Shown here piece by piece: positions 36,917 through 53,078 of a stretch of 64,000 nt of DNA. The position numbers and the translations under genes are program-made. Every line of letters starts with the position of its first letter. Position 1 is the stretch's first letter. The notes beneath the pieces were generated by a model that was not told where the DNA came from, did no database searches, and saw only the letters and a list, made by a program, of their open reading frames with translations. Source of the DNA: Sycobia sp. Sy_11 (taxonomy: Eukaryota; Arthropoda; Insecta; Hymenoptera; Epichrysomallidae); the NCBI GenBank assembly GCA_018907035.1, contig JACCIC010000048.1, forward strand, positions 2,460,001-2,524,000, read 5' to 3'.

Positions 36917-37182
36917 AGTGCTTCACCATTACCAAGACCAAGACCAGATTTAATAAAATATCCTCTTGGTGTCAAATAAATATCGTCAATTTTGATATCG
37001 GGATCGCTATGAGCAGTGCTTCACCAATAACAAGACCAAGATCAGATTTAGTGAAATATCGCCTTGCATATGTGCAAAACCAAGATCATAATTTCATTGA
37101 CGATACTCATTCGACACCAAGACGATATTTGATTAAATCTGGTCTTGGTCTTGGTATTGGTGAATCACTAAATCTATGCATT
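36917..37182. repeat. Inverted repeat with ~78-bp arms and a third internal copy
   Basis: Left arm 36917-36993 and right arm about 37103-37182 are reverse complements with few mismatches (AAGACCAAGACCAGATTTAA on the left, its complement on the right). A direct partial copy lies at 37013-37066. Open frames across it are repeat by-products. Confidence 0.8.
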
Positions 37183-37219
37183 CTCGCGGAAAAAGTCCAG
37201 CGGCTGGTGGCGTGTAAAT

Positions 37220-40915
<3,696 letters not shown>

Positions 40916-41137
40916 GTAATGAGTCCTGGGGCAGGAGCCGCGCGCAATATCAGAGCTCGAGCGATCCTCACTCTCCTTGACACCTCCACGCTTCCGCGAG
41001 GTAAACTAGCAAGTAAACTAATACCCGTGGAAATACCGACGTTTTCGCCCGATAATATGATAATAAGGAACACCGTAAGCGAAAATCATTATACATATGC
41101 ATGTAGCTTGTAAATTTCTAGCTGTTCCGATTAGGAG

Positions 41138-41191
<54 letters not shown>

Positions 41192-41526
41192 TGAGTAAGG
41201 AAGGTGGTAGAGGAGAGGCGAGAAACGAGCGCCCGCGCGGGCGGAAGGCGCAGCGAACTAACCCGGGGCGCACAAAGGTACTCCGCACTATGGCTGGCGC
41301 GGCGGTCGCAGCGTAGAGGGTTAGATTCTCTCTCCACTTTTCCCTCCCGCCGTCATAAGAACCTAATGCGCACACGCGCACCCCACGCCCGAAACGATGA
41401 GTCTCTTTTTCTGTGCATATCCCCTCTCTACGGCGCAAACAGCAGATTGGTCTCTTTTCCAACCGCGGCAAAGATGTATGATTAGTTTTCTTCAAAAGCT
41501 ATATTGTTCGCTGAGAAGGAACTTTT
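40916..41526. other. GC-rich island with a (GA)n run
   Basis: (GA)n at 41140-41187 precedes a CpG-rich stretch (about 41210-41480). No coding motif recognised. Confidence 0.4.
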
Positions 41527-41778
41527 TGTAGGACGAGGGTGAAAAGCAGTTACGAACACCTTTTTTTGATTTAATAAAATGATATAATTAATAATATTAC
41601 AAAGTATAATATAAACAAATTAGCGCAGCAGAAATTACAGAACTGTTCGCGTCAGAGGTCAGTTTCAGACTACCCGTTCATCCACTCTTAAAAATAAGCA
41701 AAATAAGCATAAAACGTAGAAACATTTGCTTTATGACAGGAAATAATATAATAAAAATAATGCGCACAGAATTTCACA
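41527..41778 (-). mobile_element. 3' LTR of the BEL/Pao element
   Basis: On minus the repeat begins TGTGAAATTCTG and ends CGTCCTACA, directly after a purine-rich tract (GGTGGGAGAA, 41779-41788) that fits a polypurine tract. Only one LTR is present because the 5' part of the element is missing. Confidence 0.7.
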
Positions 41779-41820
41779 TTCTCCCACCATTGAGATTGCG
41801 ACGAACACCATCTCAATACA

Positions 41821-44800
41821 TGACATTCAATAATACTGCAATCGGTTAGGAGGTATACTCTTTCGACCGCTTCTCCTTAAAACGCATTTATTTTTATGAT
41901 TAGCTTTGTTTCTCTCATTTTCTTCATTCAATTCTTTCGTAGTTGTACACTTCAAGCGGTCATTATATTTGTCCACCATAATTTTCTTGATTGGAACTGA
42001 AAAAGTGTCACACCGTATCTCTAGCGGGTAAATACGTTGTACTGGTCTTACCACTTCACCAGTCGCTGTAAGTAAATGGACTACTCTGACATTATTATCT
42101 TTGCCTAAAATCATCATTTTCACACGAGCGAGTGGCCAATCCACACGCTTTGCATTCTCTTGTTCAATTAAAACTATATCACCCACACATACATTCCGCA
42201 TATTCTTTACATTAGATTTCCTATGAACTAAAGCACCTAAATATTCAGATCGAAATCACCTTTTATTTTTTAGCGGTACATATATCTTTTATTTAGCTGT
42301 TGACTTTCGACCTGATCTAAGTCGATTACCCCTACCTCTTTTATTTCTTGCAAAAACATAGAAGGTGTAAGCGGCACTACTTCATTTTCGTTCTCAAACA
42401 TAAATGTTATTGGTCTGGAATTGATAACTGTCTGACAATCCAATAGAACTGTGAGAATTTCTTCATAAGTGAGACAGGATCGTCTCAAGGTTCTACGTAA
42501 TAGTGTTTTTAAAACGCCATTGAGACGCTCCCAAAACCCACCCCACCAAGCTGCAGTAGGAGGATTAAATTTCCATTCTGTCTGTTTGTTTGCTGCGACT
42601 AAAGCTAATTTGTTAAAATCAATGTATTTAAAGCTGTTATTTAAACCGACAAAATTTGTTCCGTTATCGCTATAGATAACGCTAGGCTTACCCCTCCTCG
42701 CTATCAGTCTTCGCAATGCCATCAAGAATGAAACCGTTGATAAAGACGTTACTAGCTCGAGATATACAGCTCTAAAAATCGCGCATGTAAATAAGCAAAT
42801 CTATGCTGTTCCATTACCCTTTAAATAAATCGGACCGGTAAGATCTATTCCGATAATCTTGAAAACTGTGGCTTCCCGAACTCTATTCAATGGCAATGTT
42901 ATCGAAAGAGATTCTACTGCTTTTGCGTCGTGTCGGCGGCAAATCGTACAGTTTCGAATTACATTACGTATCGCTTTTCTACCTCCGAGAATCCATAAAT
43001 ATTCTCTTAATATACTCATTGTAATTTCGACTCCGGCATGGTTAAGACTTAAATGTTTTTCTTTTATTATAAGGTTTACGATTTCGTTTTTTTTAGGTAA
43101 TATAATCGGACATCGAAAATTGAATGTATCCGCGCGTAAAAGAATCTTTGAATTGAAGCGAATTAAGCCGTTATCATCTTTGAAAGGTTTGAAGTGTTTA
43201 ATACATAAATCATTTTCGTCGTTCGTGAAATTCTCCGTTTCAATAATTCTCAAGATACTATTTTCGGACTTTTGGAATTCTGTAGCACTTAGCTCTCCTA
43301 TTACCCGTGCGCTTAACAACCCTTTTATATCTGTGCAAAATCTCAATACCCACGATAAAACACGAACGATTTTCCTGAAATGAGAGTACTTGAAAATTTT
43401 CCATGTAATTCCATCTTGATTTATGGTGGTTAATAGAGACGCAGTGTTAGATAAGTTTGTTTTAATGGGGGTTTTCCTGCTTTCTGTTCTGATTTCTTCC
43501 TCATCATTTGGTGTGTCACTATTTGAACATTTTGTCATTGACCGTAAAAATGCAGGATCCTCCCACCATTTAGAAGACAATAGGTGCGAAACCGTACAGC
43601 CCCTCGAGGGTAAGTCTGCCGGATTATCGAGGCCCGGTACGTGTCTCCATTGAGTCGGATCGGATAAATCGCGTACTTCTTTAACCCGATTCGATACGAA
43701 TGTTCCCCAATTATTTGATCTTTGGATCCATGCTAATACCGTCGATGAATCGGTCCAATAAATAATATTTTCAGGATGGAATCTAAAAGTGAGTGCGTCT
43801 AAAATTGTACATGTCAATCGAACACCTGTTATGGCCACCAATAGTTCAAGGCGAGGAATACTAACATACGAATTACAAGCCGCTCCCTTTACAGGTGCTA
43901 CTCGCACTTTCGCTTGCACGAAGTGGACTTTAACTTCTTTGCCGTATATTATTCTAATAAAGACCACAGCTGCATAAGCTAATTTACTGGCATCGCAAAA
44001 CGTACGAATACTCACATGATCGTATTCTTTTATGCTTCCTAAAAAGCACCGAGGAACCTGTATTTCTTTTAGCTTTTTCAACTCGTTAAAACACTTACGA
44101 AATTTCATTTTAATTTCGTTGTTAACTTCTTCATCCCATGAAATTTCCTGTGCCCATGCTTCTTGTAAAATTAATCTCGGAACGAGCGCTACCGGAGAAA
44201 CAATTCCCAAAGGGTCAAAAAGCTTATGAGCAATAGATAAAATCGTTCTTTTACTAATGATTTTTAAATATTCGATATTTAAAATTTCTGAAAGATTAAC
44301 ACTTAACATGTCGGTTTCTTTATACCATTTAATTCCCAATACCGCAGCTTGATTTTGACAACTATTATCTCCCACCCGCTCAGATCGAAAGCTGCCGCGT
44401 CCATCGATGTTTTTGCATCTGATATAAACTCTTTAAACCGCGCATTTGAGTCGACACTCGTTACACAATTATCAACGTAAAAACTTTTTGACAATTTTTG
44501 AATATTTTCTAATCGTAATTTGTTATTGACATTTAGCTTATTTAGTAAGTTATGGATTATTTGCCGTAAATATAAATTAATAGTCGCACTTAAAATTAAT
44601 GGACGACAAGAAAGCCCAAAAACTAATCTACAATGCCGCAATACAATTATATTCTCATCATTGTCAACCCAAAAAAACCTTAAAAAGTCTCTATCTTCCT
44701 TTCTAATGCTTATTTGTAGAAACGCTTTTCTTATGTCGGAAACAACGCCAAACTTACCTTCACGAAAACGCAACAGAATCGACGAAATTAACTCAATTAG

Positions 44801-44985
44801 ATTGGGCCCTTTCTGTGGACATTCGTTAAGCGAGGGGTGCTGTCGGTCTTTTGCCGAAGCGTCAAATACAGGCCTAATTTTCGTCATACTGCTTTCCTTG
44901 ATGACATGTCGGTGCGGTAAATAATGGCCCCAATTATCCTTTTCATCCTCTGGAACGCATTCGACGATGCCTTCGGCTAACCACT
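41821..44985 (-). pseudogene. BEL/Pao pol polyprotein relic (RT, RNase H, integrase)
   Basis: Read from 44985 down. The RT begins inside EWLAEGIVECVPEDEKD and NWGHYLPHRHVIKE, then KIRPVFDASAK, GVVSDIRKAFLQI and SFYVDNC (catalytic YVDD changed to YVDN). After a frameshift near 44340 comes LGIKWYKETDML, RNase H (TFCDASKLAYAAVVF, YWTDSSTVLAWI), the WRHVPGLDNPADLPSRG linker, the integrase H2C2 motif (HAGVEITMSILREY, CTICRRH), and IGIDLTGP. Stops interrupt near 42800. SDNGTNFVG and a long integrase segment follow, then the BEL-specific C-terminal domain (VGDIVLIEQENAKRVDWPLARV) ending at 41827. Gag, protease, the RT start and the 5' LTR are missing. Family membership is clear; it is inactive. Confidence 0.92.
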
Positions 44986-45457
44986 CCTTCGTTAACTACT
45001 GCCAGGTCCAGCCTTGCGGCCATCTCCAGCCGCAGTTTTCCCCGTCTGTTGGTCAAGGGCACTCCCCACTCGATCGCCTGCGTGTTAAAATCGCCCGCCA
45101 CGATCACGTTACCAGGGATTTCCCGCACCGCGTCCTCGATTTTTCCAAGTTGAGCGGCGTACGCGGAGGTACTGCTGTTTGGGCTCAGCTAAACACTGAC
45201 ATAGGTTATGTCAGCGACCGTCACCCAGACACAGTCCTCCTCAGTCTCGCTGCGTATGATAATCGACGTTTCCACGTAGCCAAACTGCGGACTTGCCCGA
45301 GCTGCTTACGAGCCAAGTCGGTAATTGTCTGTCTTTGTATTGCTCACTGATAATCAGCACGTCGATGTCCAGTTCTGCCGCAATCTGTGGAAGCAATGCG
45401 TCTGCCACGCTACTCCCGTTCATACTGCATTGAAGTCCCCAGTACACAGGAAACACT
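44980..45457 (-). pseudogene. R1-clade LINE ORF2 endonuclease fragment
   Basis: Starts at ATG 45423 (MNGSSVADALLPQIAAELDI), the apurinic-endonuclease-like N-terminus of R1-clade ORF2, with DVLIISEQYKDR. After a frameshift near 45240 it continues as GNVIVAGDFNTQAIEWG (the GDFN catalytic motif) and ARLDLAVVNEG. It then stops abruptly at about 44985, where BEL sequence begins, so RT and C-terminal domain are lost. Confidence 0.85.
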
Positions 45458-46421
45458 CCCTACGACTCTTGCAGTCCCTGTGGGAATGACCGTCGAGACC
45501 CCATTGCCAGCAGCAGCTTCGTCTGTCCACTCCTTTACAGTCTTTCCGTACATGACCGAACCCGAGGCATCTATAGCATCGTGAGACGCGTATCCTTGCT
45601 CTAATTCTTGATATAACCCACCCGATTTTAATACGCCCTTTCCTTAAGAGGTCGGTAGCCTCTTTTACGCCAAAATCGCAGACCGTCATTCTCTGTCCTC
45701 GACTGTTAACGTCGAAAACATAGGGCCGACGGTCTGCAGTCCGTCCCGTTTACCGATTTAGCGCGTTTGCAATGTCCTTGTCGGTCGTGACACAGTCCAA
45801 GTCAAGGAATTCTAGTGTCACCCTGGAGGTCAAATCTTTTACGCGTCCAGTCTCTCCGATAGTGTATTGAAGAACCTGTCGGAAGTCCGTCTCGTTAGTC
45901 AGTCTGGACAGCTGTAAAAGTACCGCGCCGTCTTTTGTCTTTCTTATTGTTCTGACTTGAGTAATACTCTTTTCAGGGTCCACCTTTTGTCGTATTGTTC
46001 GTACCACGTACGTCTGTCCCTCAGCCGGCTTGATCATGATCGCTCCTCCCCTGCCTTTGAGGTTAGGGCGATCAGACCCGCGACCTTGGAGTCTCGCTTT
46101 TGTCTGCACTTTTGTCGGTTTGTTGTCCGTCTCGGTCGTTTTGGGTTTTTTATGTTTTGAGACCACCGTCGCCCATGTTTCGGTCTCGATCGTCCGCTGT
46201 TGTGCGGTCGCCTGTTCCGGAGTAGGGGTCTGACGGTCTCTTTTCCGTTTTTGAGGAGGTGCCTCCTCACATTCACTCCGTCCTTTATCTTTTTGTTTTT
46301 GTCGGAGCAATCTCATTCGCTTGAGTTCATACTGTCTGATTTCCACTGCTTCATTGATCTCACTCAGACCGTTTTTTATTATTTGACTTACATTTTTTTG
46401 TATGCATGTCCTTTCCATCAT
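45420..46421 (-). pseudogene. R1-clade LINE ORF1 (gag-like, CCHC zinc knuckles), one stop
   Basis: About 333 codons with a single in-frame TAA at 45750-45752. The N-terminal part is Lys/Arg/Gln-rich with a coiled-coil tendency (INEAVEIRQYELKRMRLL). The middle has the VRTIRKTKDGAVLLQLS type of segment found in R1-clade gag proteins. The C-terminus has zinc knuckles: an intact CYRCLGFGHVRKDC, a damaged CCWQWGLDGHSHRDC (one Cys replaced) and ECFLC. The stop TGA overlaps the ORF2 ATG as ATGA (45423-45420). ORF1 proteins of this clade bind element RNA; this copy is broken. Confidence 0.88.
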
Positions 46422-47427
46422 TTTACTCTGCTTATTGTGTAAAATTGCTCCTGCAATTTACACTCAGCAGCTTCCCAAGTTGCCGACGATCTATAAACAT
46501 TCGCACTTTCATTCATACTGACCTGTAACATTTTCTGTCACACCAGCTAGGTTGCCTACTGGTGTGATAAGAGAGCCGGGAAGCTCCATTGACTCTACTG
46601 AGTCGCTTGCAGGCGGCACTCGAGAGCATGCTATAATTTTTTTATCACCTTTCATGATTATAATTAACTTGTGTTAAATGTTTTATATTTTTGATGGTCA
46701 GGAGGATCACTTGTTGGAGATGACGGTTCAGCGTCCTGAATCTCCTCAGTACTGAAGCCCTCCTACATTCCGGTGGCCTCGGCTGTTCCTCCCCCACGAC
46801 TCGCAGCAGGGTCCCATCCGTACGCCATACGGCACTACTACGAGAAGCGGGATTTGACGTCTGACGACGTCTTACCTCTGTGTGGGACAGCCTCCCATGT
46901 TAGCTAGACTGGGTTCGGGCCCCCTACTTGTGGCGGCCCAGGAGTGCCATCTGGTTTTACAACTGTACCCTCCAGAAGGGGAACGCATATAAACATGAAG
47001 TGATTTCCTCGCAGCTAATCCCACCAATCAACAAGTAATCACCGCATCCGCAAGACCTTACCGTCGCTCAAACTAGTCACATTCATACGTGAGAGATGCC
47101 CGTTTATAGGGCCTTTCATTCATTCATAACCCGCCTGGAAGTTACCCGTTTATAGGGTCTCCATCTCCACCATTCGTGGGAAACTCGTTTATAGAGTTCC
47201 CGATATACTCTTCGGTTAATAAGTACGGCTATCTTACAGATATGTAGGTGTGTGAATGATGAGTGAATGTGTAGAAGGACGAATACCACTATTTTCGCTC
47301 GAAGTTCTTGTCCACGGCCACTGATTCGTCACTCTTAGAAGTGCTTATTTCGTGACTGACCGTGAGCCGTCGTTCCCCTATCCGCAACCCCGGGGACGCG
47401 TGTGGTAGCTGAACTCAAGGCCCCACA
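46422..47427 (-). mobile_element. Probable 5' UTR of the R1-clade LINE
   Basis: A GC-richer, non-coding kilobase directly upstream of ORF1, ending abruptly at about 47427 where TTTATTATTA-type DNA begins. It holds three copies of a CCGTTTATAGGG-like motif (about 47100-47112, 47146-47158, 47184-47199). Assignment to the LINE rests on adjacency, composition and the sharp boundary. Confidence 0.55.
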
Positions 47428-48000
47428 AATTTATTTATTACAATAACGAGTATTTATTTATTACAATAATAATAATAATTATTATTATAATAAATTATTA
47501 TAATTATAATAATTTTGATAATAATAATTAAATTGATATTTGCGTCCTTGGCGACGCACGTGTTCTATAATATAAATTATATATTATACTCATTCTGGCG
47601 CTGTTTTTCTTAATTTATTTCGCTCGTATTTAAATTATATTTAGTTATTATAATACCTTTTATAATTATCATTATAACAAATTAATTTAATTAATATAAA
47701 TTAACGATAATAATAATTATTATTAGAAAATAATAATAATTACAATAATAATAATTATCATAATAATAAATAATAACAGTTATTATAACAAGTTATAATA
47801 AGAAGCAACTAATAATTAATTTAGCATTCAATTCTTTCCAACTCTGAATATTTAATTATAATAATAATAATAATTATTATTATTATTGCGCACAACAATT
47901 CCGATTATATTAGCCATAATTAATCATATCTTTTTCGTCTTTAGAACGTTGGCACACGCTTAATTTTTCGTGTATTCTCATAATATTTACTTGCACGTAT
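47428..48000. repeat. (TAA/TTA)n-rich low-complexity DNA
   Basis: Imperfect ATA/TTA trinucleotide runs mixed with AT-rich sequence, next to the 5' end of the R1-clade LINE. No gene. Confidence 0.8.
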
Positions 48001-48414
48001 TTGCAGGATTAGCGTGCTGTATATTAAATAATATATAAAGTGTAAAAAATGAGACTTTCATATGATCGAATAAAAATGGGGTATTTGAAATGCGGCGACG
48101 AATGTCTTTACTGCCTCCCGAGTTCGTCTGCGCAGAGAACGCGGGACATTTTTTCCACACTAGCTGCCGCGTGGCTGCAGCTCTCTCGCGACGTACGCGA
48201 GTTCCACTCTTCTCTCCCTTGGCTTACGTTCGCGAGGCAGGTGTATTTAATACGCGCAATCGTATTGTTTTGAAGATTACGAGTTTGACCGCTAATCGCG
48301 AGCATTGCCCGATTATTTTAATTTTGAAACTTAAATTATGTCGAATTTATATTTTGCGCGTATTAGACAGTATCGGGAATACATCCTGATTGTCGCAAAA
48401 TTAATAAATTTTTT
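48001..48414. other. Short mixed-composition region, no gene recognised
   Basis: A small CpG-containing patch at 48100-48250 with frames open on both strands, none recognisable. Confidence 0.4.
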
Positions 48415-48600
48415 ATCTGCCTTATAGTCTTTATACTATAATATATTAACTCAAATAATGACAGTCAGATTCTCCTTGTTATTATCTGTCCCGAAGAATC
48501 TGAAATAGAACTTATTATTAAAAGTAAATTAGATTAAAAATTAAAAATAATAAACTATATTCTATGTTAGTGAAGGACAATTCTGTCCTGACAATCTGAT
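48415..48600 (-). mobile_element. Penelope-like terminal-repeat fragment (no ribozyme part)
   Basis: Shares GACAGTCAGATTCTCCTTGT, CCGAAGAATCTGAAATAGAA and ATTCTATGTTAGTGAAGGAC with the copies at 17.5, 33.2 and 62.7 kb. It breaks off before the ribozyme core. Confidence 0.5.
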
Positions 48601-48601
48601 A

Positions 48602-48602
<1 letters not shown>

Positions 48603-48652
<50 letters not shown>
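48603..48652. repeat. (AT)n microsatellite
   Basis: A pure AT run directly after the Penelope fragment. Confidence 0.95.
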
Positions 48653-48658
<6 letters not shown>

Positions 48659-49086
48659 TATAGAATATATAAAATTTCTATACAAGTTTCAAGATTTTTG
48701 AAAAAAGCATACTAGATTTATAGAATAATGAAATGAATAAATAAACGCTTAATTTATAAATAAAAATCAGTACTTCTAATACTTTTATTAAATTGAAGCA
48801 GAATATGAATTTTTTCTTTTGTGTTCTTATATCGAAACGTAATTCATTATACAGACAGATTACAGGAACAATTTCAACTAAATTTCATTCCACTGGATAT
48901 GTCAAAACTTTGTATTCGGAATTCAGGCAGGAACGATAAATTTAAATTTCGAATAATATATGTTATAGAAGGTTATAGTGTAATCATATTAACATTAAGG
49001 AAATCATGTAAAAACCCGTCGTATAATGTACCGTTACGTTTTCGGAAAGACGAATTAGCCTTGATGACCCTACCTGCAGGGCAAGA

Positions 49087-49383
49087 CCTACGATCATACT
49101 ATATGTAAGGTATGTAGTTCGAAAGTATGAAAATGCGGAGAGGAGTGGGGGAAGCAAGGTGATGAGTAGAGTGCAACGTTGTGAGAGAGACAGATTTGAA
49201 CGAGACACGTGTGCGCGATAATAGATTTGTATTACGCTTAACCATCTCATATTATTGTTCTTACTTTTATTATATTCTTGTCTTGAGTAAATAGAAAGAC
49301 TGTTTTCATTTAATAGTTAATTGGGGATACTTGAGTGTACGTTTTATTTTGGTTTTTCCCTATCACCCATAACCTACGCTAAC

Positions 49384-49387
<4 letters not shown>
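49087..49387. mobile_element. Possible solo LTR
   Basis: A block starting TGTAAGG and ending GCTAACA, with TATA on both sides, contains GTGGGGGAAGCAAGGTGATG. That closely matches a segment of the solo LTR at 18926-19490. The limits are tentative because the (AT)n run at 49386-49447 touches its right end. Confidence 0.35.

Positions 49388-49447
<60 letters not shown>
49386..49447. repeat. (AT)n microsatellite
   Basis: A pure AT run. The sequence 49448-50235 holds nothing recognised. Confidence 0.95.
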
Positions 49448-49449
<2 letters not shown>

Positions 49450-50237
49450 CGAATTATCTGTATTAAAGGGCGAAATCATGCGAAAGACATATGAGAATTT
49501 TCATGCTTTCCCAATCGTTGAGACGGGAATAGGAGGGTGTGGAGGTAAAGGCTTTCGTTTAGTGATTAGATATATTACGAATTGCGATCCCGAGTTGGCA
49601 ATTCATGATTGAAAACATTAATTCGCTCTCTCGTGGGACTCGATGATGTACAGGCATAGTTATGGGAAATCGAGTGGAGGGGGTAAAAAGAGATAAAGAA
49701 AGAATGTAAGAGGGTGAGAGAGTATGAGAGGACTTCCAAAATTGATTATCTCCGGCACTGTATACGAGCGTAACTGCATTCCTGTATTACATTTATTGTG
49801 CACTCTGTCTATTTTTTTCGTATTCCATATATATACATGTGCATACGTGTATATATGAATAGGTATACATACGAGTACATACACACCGATTTACCGTGTC
49901 ATTCCAAAGAAGAAAAAAACCATCCAGACCGCCAAGAACGCGCAATTATCGGATTTAATGACTTTTGCGAAACTCACGGTTTGTGAAATATTTCGTAAGA
50001 TAAACATGTGTGTGTGTGTACACTATTAAAAAAATAAGCTCTTCGATTTAAGAATTTTTATATACATATAAATTTTAAATATTATATGAGCTGACTCTTA
50101 ATGTTTCATTGTTGATAACTGTAGCATTAATATATACAGATAAAGATCAAATATAGAACGATGGTATTTTTAAATAATCAAGAGGCACTTAAATTGTATC
50201 CCTAATTACTATATCGGCTTATTTCGTACATTACAAT

Positions 50238-51067
50238 TATAGTCCGGGAGCCAGCGAAATTTTTATGTCATATATTTATCCTCGGTCAAAAATTAGTTTA
50301 AATGACTCGTTTCAATGTTTTCTAAAGCGTAATGATCGTCCGCTGCGTCAATTAATCAGAATATGGCAACGTCAGCACCCACACTTTGTAAAAATATTAA
50401 AAAATTGATAAAAACCAGGTTTTATGAAATAATTTTGAGTTTAGAAAAAAAATTGTTCAAACAAAAGTTGTAGATCCTATTGAAACAAATTTTTTATATT
50501 CTATCCATTTTTTTCTCTAAAGCTAATAATTATGGAGAAAAACGTAATTAATTATGAACATTTAGAGTTGTTATCGATCCAAATCATAGTCGATACGTCA
50601 GGGATCTACCTCTCCGCTCAGATCATACATGGTACAAGTACTTTTTAACTTTAAATTTTGCTCATAAAATTATAGTTTTAAAGCGAAAATATATCGGATG
50701 TAATAAATTTATTTTCGGTAGATCTCTAAATTTTGTTTCAACTTATTTTTAACAAACTCTCTATTGTTTCATATACTATCATTTATTTATTATTATATAC
50801 AAAGTTTTTCATGCTTTTCACTATTTCAGTACTAATTCAGTCAGTTTGATGTATAATATTAATGTTCCAAAGCTCCAAAAATTATTTGTAAAAATCTTTT
50901 CCTAATTGTTATAAATTTTTCATTACAAATAAATCAAAAATACTAAAATACAATAACGGTGAAGGAAATTTGTAATATAGAAGTATGATAGTGATGTATC
51001 TATATACAAATAGTTTATTTCTTTAAATTTTAGAGAATATTTTTCCAGAAAAATTTATAAATTATTA
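50238..51067. repeat. Uncharacterised repeat family, copy 1 (~830 bp)
   Basis: Starts ATAGTCCGGGAGCCAG. Its first ~550 bp recur at 53079-53640 and its last ~320 bp at 52413-52740, at roughly 80-95% identity by eye. No coding frame. 51068-52412 between copies is AT-rich with a short GC patch near 52020-52190 and no gene. Confidence 0.75.
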
Positions 51068-52412
51068 CAAATCGAACAATTCAATCGCATGTTAATCACA
51101 TATTAAGAAAAATCAAATCAAATCAAAAAAGTTCAAATCAAATTTACTTACACACAAATTTATCATAATAATTTTTGTCTTGAATTTGACTAAATCAAAC
51201 TCAAATTGACACTTTTTAAATTCATAAAAAATCCATGTAGCTTTAAAAAAAATTGCAATTCAAATGCGATATATACATTTAACTATTTATTATTGTTACA
51301 CAAAAACTCATTAATTTAAATAAAATTCTGAAGAATATATATAATGTAAAATATTGATTTAATTTGTTGCATTAAACGAAAAGAACAACTGAAATAAATT
51401 GATACAGCACCAAATTTATATTAATATAAAATTTCTTTGAACTTTGTATAAAAAAATTACATTTTAGTATTTTAACATGTATAGGTTACCTTACCATATA
51501 CATGTTAATTACTAATACTAATGATGAAAAAAGGAGGGAAAAAGGGAAAGAAAGAGAGAAAGAGAAGGAGGATAATTTGTTCATATAATATAGTATAATA
51601 TAGTTTTGACATAAAAGTAGAAGTGCGAGATTGTGTAGAAAAAAATTAACAAATTTCAAGGTACCTGGTCTAATATATCAATTTCTACTATTTTCCTGGA
51701 GAAAATAGGCCAGTAGAGATCTTTAGAGATTTAAATATACTGATTGTACGACCGGCCGGTGGTTTTCTTTTGACAAAGAAAACATCGTGAACAAAGTTCG
51801 AAGACTAAATTTTCTTGATTAACGTTGGGTGGAAGATTTTCGGCATTGTTTCATAAGGTTGTTCGATCTTATTAATATATATTTACTTAGGTTTCATTGA
51901 ATATTAGTTGTTTTTTATTAGTTCTATTTAATATAGCGCAATTTGTATAACTATCTAATTATCGTAGAAAATTAGTTTAGCGAATTAAAGTGTGAGAGAG
52001 ATAGAGAGATAATAGCATAGAATAGTAGTCCTAAGAGCAACAACCACGGACGCAGCTTTCAGTAGTAGTTCTTCTTGTTCCTCGTAAGGCGACACTCTTG
52101 TTGCTTTATCTCTCTATTATACTTATAAATTTTTCTCTTTCACACCCTGTGTGAAGTGAAACGTGCGTTCACATAGCGCGAGTTCACATTAGGTAGGGTA
52201 GTATATTATTTATTATAATTTTATAGAATTTAAGAAATCTTAAAATTTTTTTTTTCTATTCAGCTAAATAGATTTTCTGTTTCTTTTTGTTAGTAATAGA
52301 AACTATCAAAATATTCTCCCTGTACCTGATAATTAACCCATCCATTCCTGGATCATTAATAATCTAATATAATTTATTATTAATATAGATTAAAAATAAA
52401 TAAATTCCAAAA

Positions 52413-52900
52413 GCATTTTTAACAAACTCTCTATTGTTCATATACTATAATTTATTTATTATTATATACAAAGTTTTTAATGATTAATTAATTCGGCCAA
52501 TTTGATGTATAATATTAATGTTCCAAAGCTCCAAAAATTATTTGTAAAAACCTTTTCCTAAATGTTATAAATTTTTCGTTACAAATAAATCAAAAATACT
52601 AAAATACAATAACGGTGAAGGAAATTTGTAATATAGAAGTATGATAGTGATATATCTATATACAAATAGTTTATTTCTTTAAGTTTTACAGAATTTTTTT
52701 CCAGAAAAATTTATAAATTATTACAATAATATACACGACTCTTTAATTTATAATAATTAGATATTTGTATACTGGTATAATGCATCCGATAAAATCATTT
52801 AAAAGTGCTTGCAAAATTACAGAAATTATGTACACTCGTATCACATTCTGTCAGAGAATCATATAACAGATAAATTTGATAAAGATTATTCATGAATATT
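52413..52900. repeat. Uncharacterised repeat family, second-half copy
   Basis: Contains AACAAACTCTCTATTGTT, TGTTCCAAAGCTCCAAAAAT and ACAATAACGGTGAAGGAAAT, as in 50745-51067. Its last part (52596-52880) also matches 54650-54920 in inverse orientation. Confidence 0.75.
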
Positions 52901-53078
52901 AGAGAAATGTTTTGATTCGGAAATTTTTATAAAAAGTTGGAGCTGTGCCTTGAAATTTATGCTTTATATAGGTACTTATAAATACAACAAAGATGAGAAG
53001 ATGGTTTTCAAATACCGATAAGAAGATGCGTCGAGTTATGGTAAGACTGACAACGCTGTATCTGACAGTATTCACTAA

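Noticed and set aside
36917..37182. CRISPR-like repeat arrangement
   Set aside because: Only three copies, one of them inverted, in a eukaryotic genome context; it is a foldback structure.
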